From NCBI GenBank assembly GCA_021731085.1, contig JAKFYB010000005.1, forward strand, positions 48,482 to 112,481: DNA of 64,000 nucleotides. Direction: 5' to 3'. The translations under genes were made by a program, and so were the position numbers. Numbering within the stretch: position 1 is the stretch's first letter; the number at the start of each line of letters is the position of its first letter. Under the pieces are notes generated by a model. It was not told the origin of the DNA. It did not search any database and saw only the letters and a list, made by a program, of their open reading frames with translations. Below are positions 62,301 through 64,000 of this stretch, in pieces. The stretch comes from Dehalococcoidia bacterium. GTDB lineage: Bacteria; Chloroflexota; Dehalococcoidia; DSTF01; JACRBR01.

Positions 62301-63718
62301 TAGTGATCCTGCCCAACGCCGACCGCGCCGCAGGCGAGCACTTCCGGGATCAGGTGCTACACGCGCTCAAGAACGCCGGCCTCACCGACCCGCTGACGGG
62401 CGCCCGCGTACCCGTTGTCGCCAGCGTTGGCCTCGCCATTTTCCCGGATGAAGCTGAGACCGTCGAAGACCTGATCAGGTTGTCCGACAGCGCCATGTAC
62501 CAATCACGCCGCCAACGCGCCGAAGGCGGAGACAGCGCCCTCGCCAGGCCGCTCGGCGGCGACCGTGCCGCAAAGATGGTCGGCGAGCTCGTGCCTCTGC
62601 TTACGTCGCCCGGGCAGCTTCAGGACAAGCTCCGGCTCGTCGCACATCGCCTGTCTGTCGGCGCCGGCTACGACGCAGTCAACTTCGTGCTCAGCGGCGA
62701 CGACTACGCGGGTACGGCATCAAGCTCGTTCGCGCGCGTGCCCGAAGACTTCCTTGAGCATTGGAACACTCGATCGCGGAGCCAGGCGAATCAGGAAATC
62801 GCGACGATCATCGGTCGTACGCGTCGCCCTCTCATCATGGAAGATCTCGAGAACGACGATCGCGTCGACACAGAGGAGCGCGATCTGTTGACGAGCGTCG
62901 GCCTGCACTCCGCCCTCGTCGCACCCATGATCTGGGAGAACAACCTGATCGGCGTCCTCACCGTCGCCAGTACGCGCAAAGCGGCATTTAGCGTCCGCGA
63001 CGCCGAGTTCGTCGGCGCAGTCGCGACGCAAGTCACAGCCATCGTCCGCATGTCGACGCTGCTCGATCAGCTCCGCAGCTCCAGCGATAAGCTCCGCCAG
63101 GCGCACGAAGGCACCGTCGTCATGCTCGCCAGCGCCGCCGAGGCGCACGACCACACCACTGGCAGTCACCTCCAGCGCGTTCGCACGATCAGCGTCGCCC
63201 TCGCATACGAACTCGGCTACGACGAGGACGCTGCGAAGGCGCTCGGGCTGGCAGCCACCCTCCATGACATCGGCAAGATCCGCGTGCCAGACTCGGTGCT
63301 CGGCAGCGCGGATTCGCTCGCAGAGGCGGAGTGGGTGCTGATGAAGCAACACACCATCTGGGGCGGCGCGTTCCTCGCCGGCCAGCCCGGATTCGAGCTC
63401 GCAGCGACCGTCGCGCGTTGCCACCACGAACGCTGGGACGGCACCGGCTACCCCGACGGCCTGTCTGGCGACCAAATCCCGGAGGGCGCCCTCATCACGA
63501 CCGTCGCCGATAGCCTCGACGCCATGACGAGCGACCGCCCCTATCGCCGCGGCCGGCCGCTCGACGAAGCCGTCACAGAGATCGTGCGCTGCTCTGGCAC
63601 GCAGTTCAGCCCGAACATCGTCGATGCCCTCGTGCGCCTCCACGAACGCGGCGACCTCGCATTCGTGCAGGCAGCCGGTGACGAGGATCGTCGCCAAACA
63701 ACGGATCGCGCCGCCTGA
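59378..63718 (+). CDS. multidomain c-di-GMP enzyme: PAS/GAF sensor, GGDEF and HD-GYP
   Basis: 1446 aa from ATG 59378 (MSSPQTWGDFE); the track start adds 53 unsupported residues. Approximate domains: PAS1 26-140, GAF1 145-304, PAS2 318-437, PAS3 443-557, PAS4 566-681, GAF2 685-844, coiled coil 851-888, GGDEF 891-1045, GAF3 1064-1228, HD-GYP 1245-1437. The GGDEF domain has an intact GRYGGDEF but no RxxD I-site (RDGA). HD-GYP has ATLHDIGKIRVPDSVL and HHERWDGTGYPDGLSG, all intact. No membrane helix is present, so it is a soluble sensor. It could both make and break c-di-GMP. Putative signals are redox, light or ligands bound by PAS/GAF. Confidence 0.92.
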   Translation: MSSPQTWGDFEAEEARIASLPDVAHLHERVMECASDAIAVLDLEGRFTLVNRRAAEITGYDAAELVGTQFGALLPPENLGAVTAALQHAFLSGDPVRAFETSLIRKDGAIREISFGIERLTSKIGAVIGLVGTAEDVTDRRRVERLLASQRALLETIAQAGDLEQQLVAIAEAVEEHAGRKCAILAATPDGTRLVPLAVPTLDNAMHAGQPGLVIGPKAAASGTCAFRRAPVVTRDIETDPLWADYREPMQQQGLQSAWATPILAQDHSLLGVIATYGEAPGLPDAWQQQIIDVAVRLASIAMSRHAAQELAIEHEARYRRLWNTSIDVIVLVDSQSNIIAASPAIETIFGHTPEEVEGRSLAILQPERLRTAHHEAMREHLTTGRKTLDWRNARLTGLHRDGREFPIEISMSDASHGGSRVFAGFIRDITARVAVEQSLRDSEGRYRALAENAFDLVCELGAEGSFVYVSPNFKGILGYEPEDLIGKSPWPLIHEADRERVAQQFAELLGPDGEPGNTELRFLQTDKTWRWVEVSGNIYNAPDGARHVVIVARDMTQRLEMSRALLTTEQRLRTFIENAPVLMFATDRDGVYTLAEGKDLARFGVTQEQIVGRTVEDVNNGNPVVMHNLERVFAGETFTDSLPFAGQFFDAHHAPIRDEQGEVAGMVGIFVDVSDRMRAESIVTAQRQLLEMVALGSPLEDILQELVNVVEAQAPGALCSILQTSSDGTRLHPAASATLPDEYVRATDGLEIGEGVGSCGTAAFRNEPVIVTDIEHDPLWTHGKEIALPHGLRACWSTPIVSTHGGVIGTMAIYYRETRAPSEGERELVHVAARIAGIAIERRRGDQAMRNRTAELERMYKRLVRTHADLEDSKERLEDKSRLLEIALNTERERGRRDQLTGVFNHAAITEALREVVEFRSTTPHAIAMVDVDGLKIANDTYGHQIGDMVLVKVAAVLARDGATVGRYGGDEFVVILPNADRAAGEHFRDQVLHALKNAGLTDPLTGARVPVVASVGLAIFPDEAETVEDLIRLSDSAMYQSRRQRAEGGDSALARPLGGDRAAKMVGELVPLLTSPGQLQDKLRLVAHRLSVGAGYDAVNFVLSGDDYAGTASSSFARVPEDFLEHWNTRSRSQANQEIATIIGRTRRPLIMEDLENDDRVDTEERDLLTSVGLHSALVAPMIWENNLIGVLTVASTRKAAFSVRDAEFVGAVATQVTAIVRMSTLLDQLRSSSDKLRQAHEGTVVMLASAAEAHDHTTGSHLQRVRTISVALAYELGYDEDAAKALGLAATLHDIGKIRVPDSVLGSADSLAEAEWVLMKQHTIWGGAFLAGQPGFELAATVARCHHERWDGTGYPDGLSGDQIPEGALITTVADSLDAMTSDRPYRRGRPLDEAVTEIVRCSGTQFSPNIVDALVRLHERGDLAFVQAAGDEDRRQTTDRAA

Positions 63719-63942
63719 CACACGCCATCCGGAGCGCGGCCCGCCCCTGGCGGCTTCAGCCCGCGTCGACGCCGACCAACCAACGCCGTTGACAGCCACA
63801 ACATGCCGCGTAGGGGCGCTGCTCTGCCGCGCCCGCTGCGGCGCACTCCGCCGGACCAGAAGCCGAACCGCCGGAGCGTTTACATTCCCGCCACTGGCGA
63901 AACTCGTCGCGCACGCCTCGTTTGATAGAATGCCGCTTCCGC
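63719..63942. other. intergenic region with REP-like repeat
   Basis: No gene. It holds the REP-like copy at 63809-63834 and a possible -10 TAGAAT (63926-63931), 11 bp before tRNA-Ser; the -35 is weak (CTCGTC). Confidence 0.4.
63809..63834 (-). repeat. REP-like palindromic repeat, copy 4 (inverted)
   Basis: Inverse orientation (CGTAGGGGCGCTGCTCTG on plus), one base different from copy 3. Confidence 0.7.
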
Positions 63943-64000
63943 GGAGGGGTCGCATAGTGGTCTAGTGCGGGCGCCTGCTAAGCGCTTATCCCGAGTAATC
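63943..64000 (+). tRNA. tRNA-Ser (anticodon GCT), 5' part, cut by the window end
   Basis: Acceptor 5' strand GGAGGGG, D-arm GCATAGTGGTCTAGTGC, anticodon stem GGCGC/GCGCT with loop CTGCTAA (anticodon 63977-63979) and the beginning of a long variable arm (TATCCCGAGTAATC). A class II tRNA for Ser AGC/AGU. The 3' half lies outside the window. Confidence 0.9.

Noticed and set aside
62720-63955. 411-aa minus-strand ORF opposite the HD-GYP region
   Set aside because: Antisense shadow; the plus strand has intact HD-GYP motifs.

Overview
The window is about 63% GC, densely coded, and looks like chromosome from an uncultured Chloroflexota-type bacterium (Dehalococcoidia-like; inference). Supporting signs are a Tad/Flp pilus cluster with no outer-membrane secretin, vWA/FHA surface proteins, Thr-Pro-rich cell-surface proteins with cohesin-like modules, an acyl-CoA type metabolism, and many short GC-rich intergenic repeats.

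Layout. 1-5.4 kb: 3' part of pheT, a PlsC-type acyltransferase, a hotdog-like protein, a small membrane protein, and nadA behind a promoter that carries two perfect palindromes. 5.4-19.55 kb: a 14.1-kb integrative element inserted in tRNA-Lys(CTT). It is bounded by perfect 48-bp direct repeats (5406-5453 and 19503-19550). It carries a tyrosine integrase, excisionase-like HTH proteins, a PrimPol/PriCT/RepA-type replication protein, a three-gene restriction-modification operon (two complementary methylase subunits plus a GIY-YIG-like/SF2 helicase), a secreted SdrD_B-like protein, a NYN RNase, a divergent promoter region with four TAGGGAC boxes, and an ArdC-type antirestriction protein. The ArdC reading frame runs through attR into host DNA; in the excised circle it would meet a TAA one codon after the repeat. 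The tRNA's own terminator now lies 14 kb away, beyond attR.

19.6-28.8 kb: a methyltransferase, a TauE/SafE permease, tRNA-Leu(TAG), two oligopeptide ABC ATPases, a beta-carbonic-anhydrase-like protein next to NADP-isocitrate dehydrogenase, a cyclase-family hydrolase, and small membrane, zinc-finger and DUF192 genes. 29-39.6 kb: a minus-strand Tad pilus operon (flp, tadE, tadG-vWA, cpaB, cpaE, cpaF, tadB, tadC, then a J-domain/FHA-like protein) with a secreted vWA-TM-FHA protein upstream. 39.7-45.4 kb: thiolase plus DUF35 partner, an NDP-forming acyl-CoA ligase subunit, a DUF1786 protein and a PD-(D/E)XK nuclease-like protein.

45.7-53.5 kb: a 7.5-kb open reading frame that encodes a scaffoldin-like surface protein with about eight cohesin-like modules, a dockerin-like pair and long Thr-Pro linkers. 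It appears to be two tandem paralogues read as one, because a strong Shine-Dalgarno, ATG and second signal peptide lie inside it at 51183. 53.5-64 kb: a 45-aa membrane peptide with its own promoter and tandem operator-like repeats, an ECF sigma factor fused to a membrane anchor and Thr-Pro ectodomain, two c-di-GMP enzymes (a membrane GGDEF protein with an intact I-site, and a 1446-aa PAS/GAF-GGDEF-GAF-HD-GYP protein), a CoA pyrophosphatase-like Nudix protein, an APH-type phosphotransferase, and the start of tRNA-Ser(GCT) at the edge.

The surface and signalling genes suggest a lifestyle of pili, adhesion or surface-protein assembly and c-di-GMP control. The tRNA-Lys element is the main accessory region. 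All function calls come from motif recognition by eye; no database search was run.
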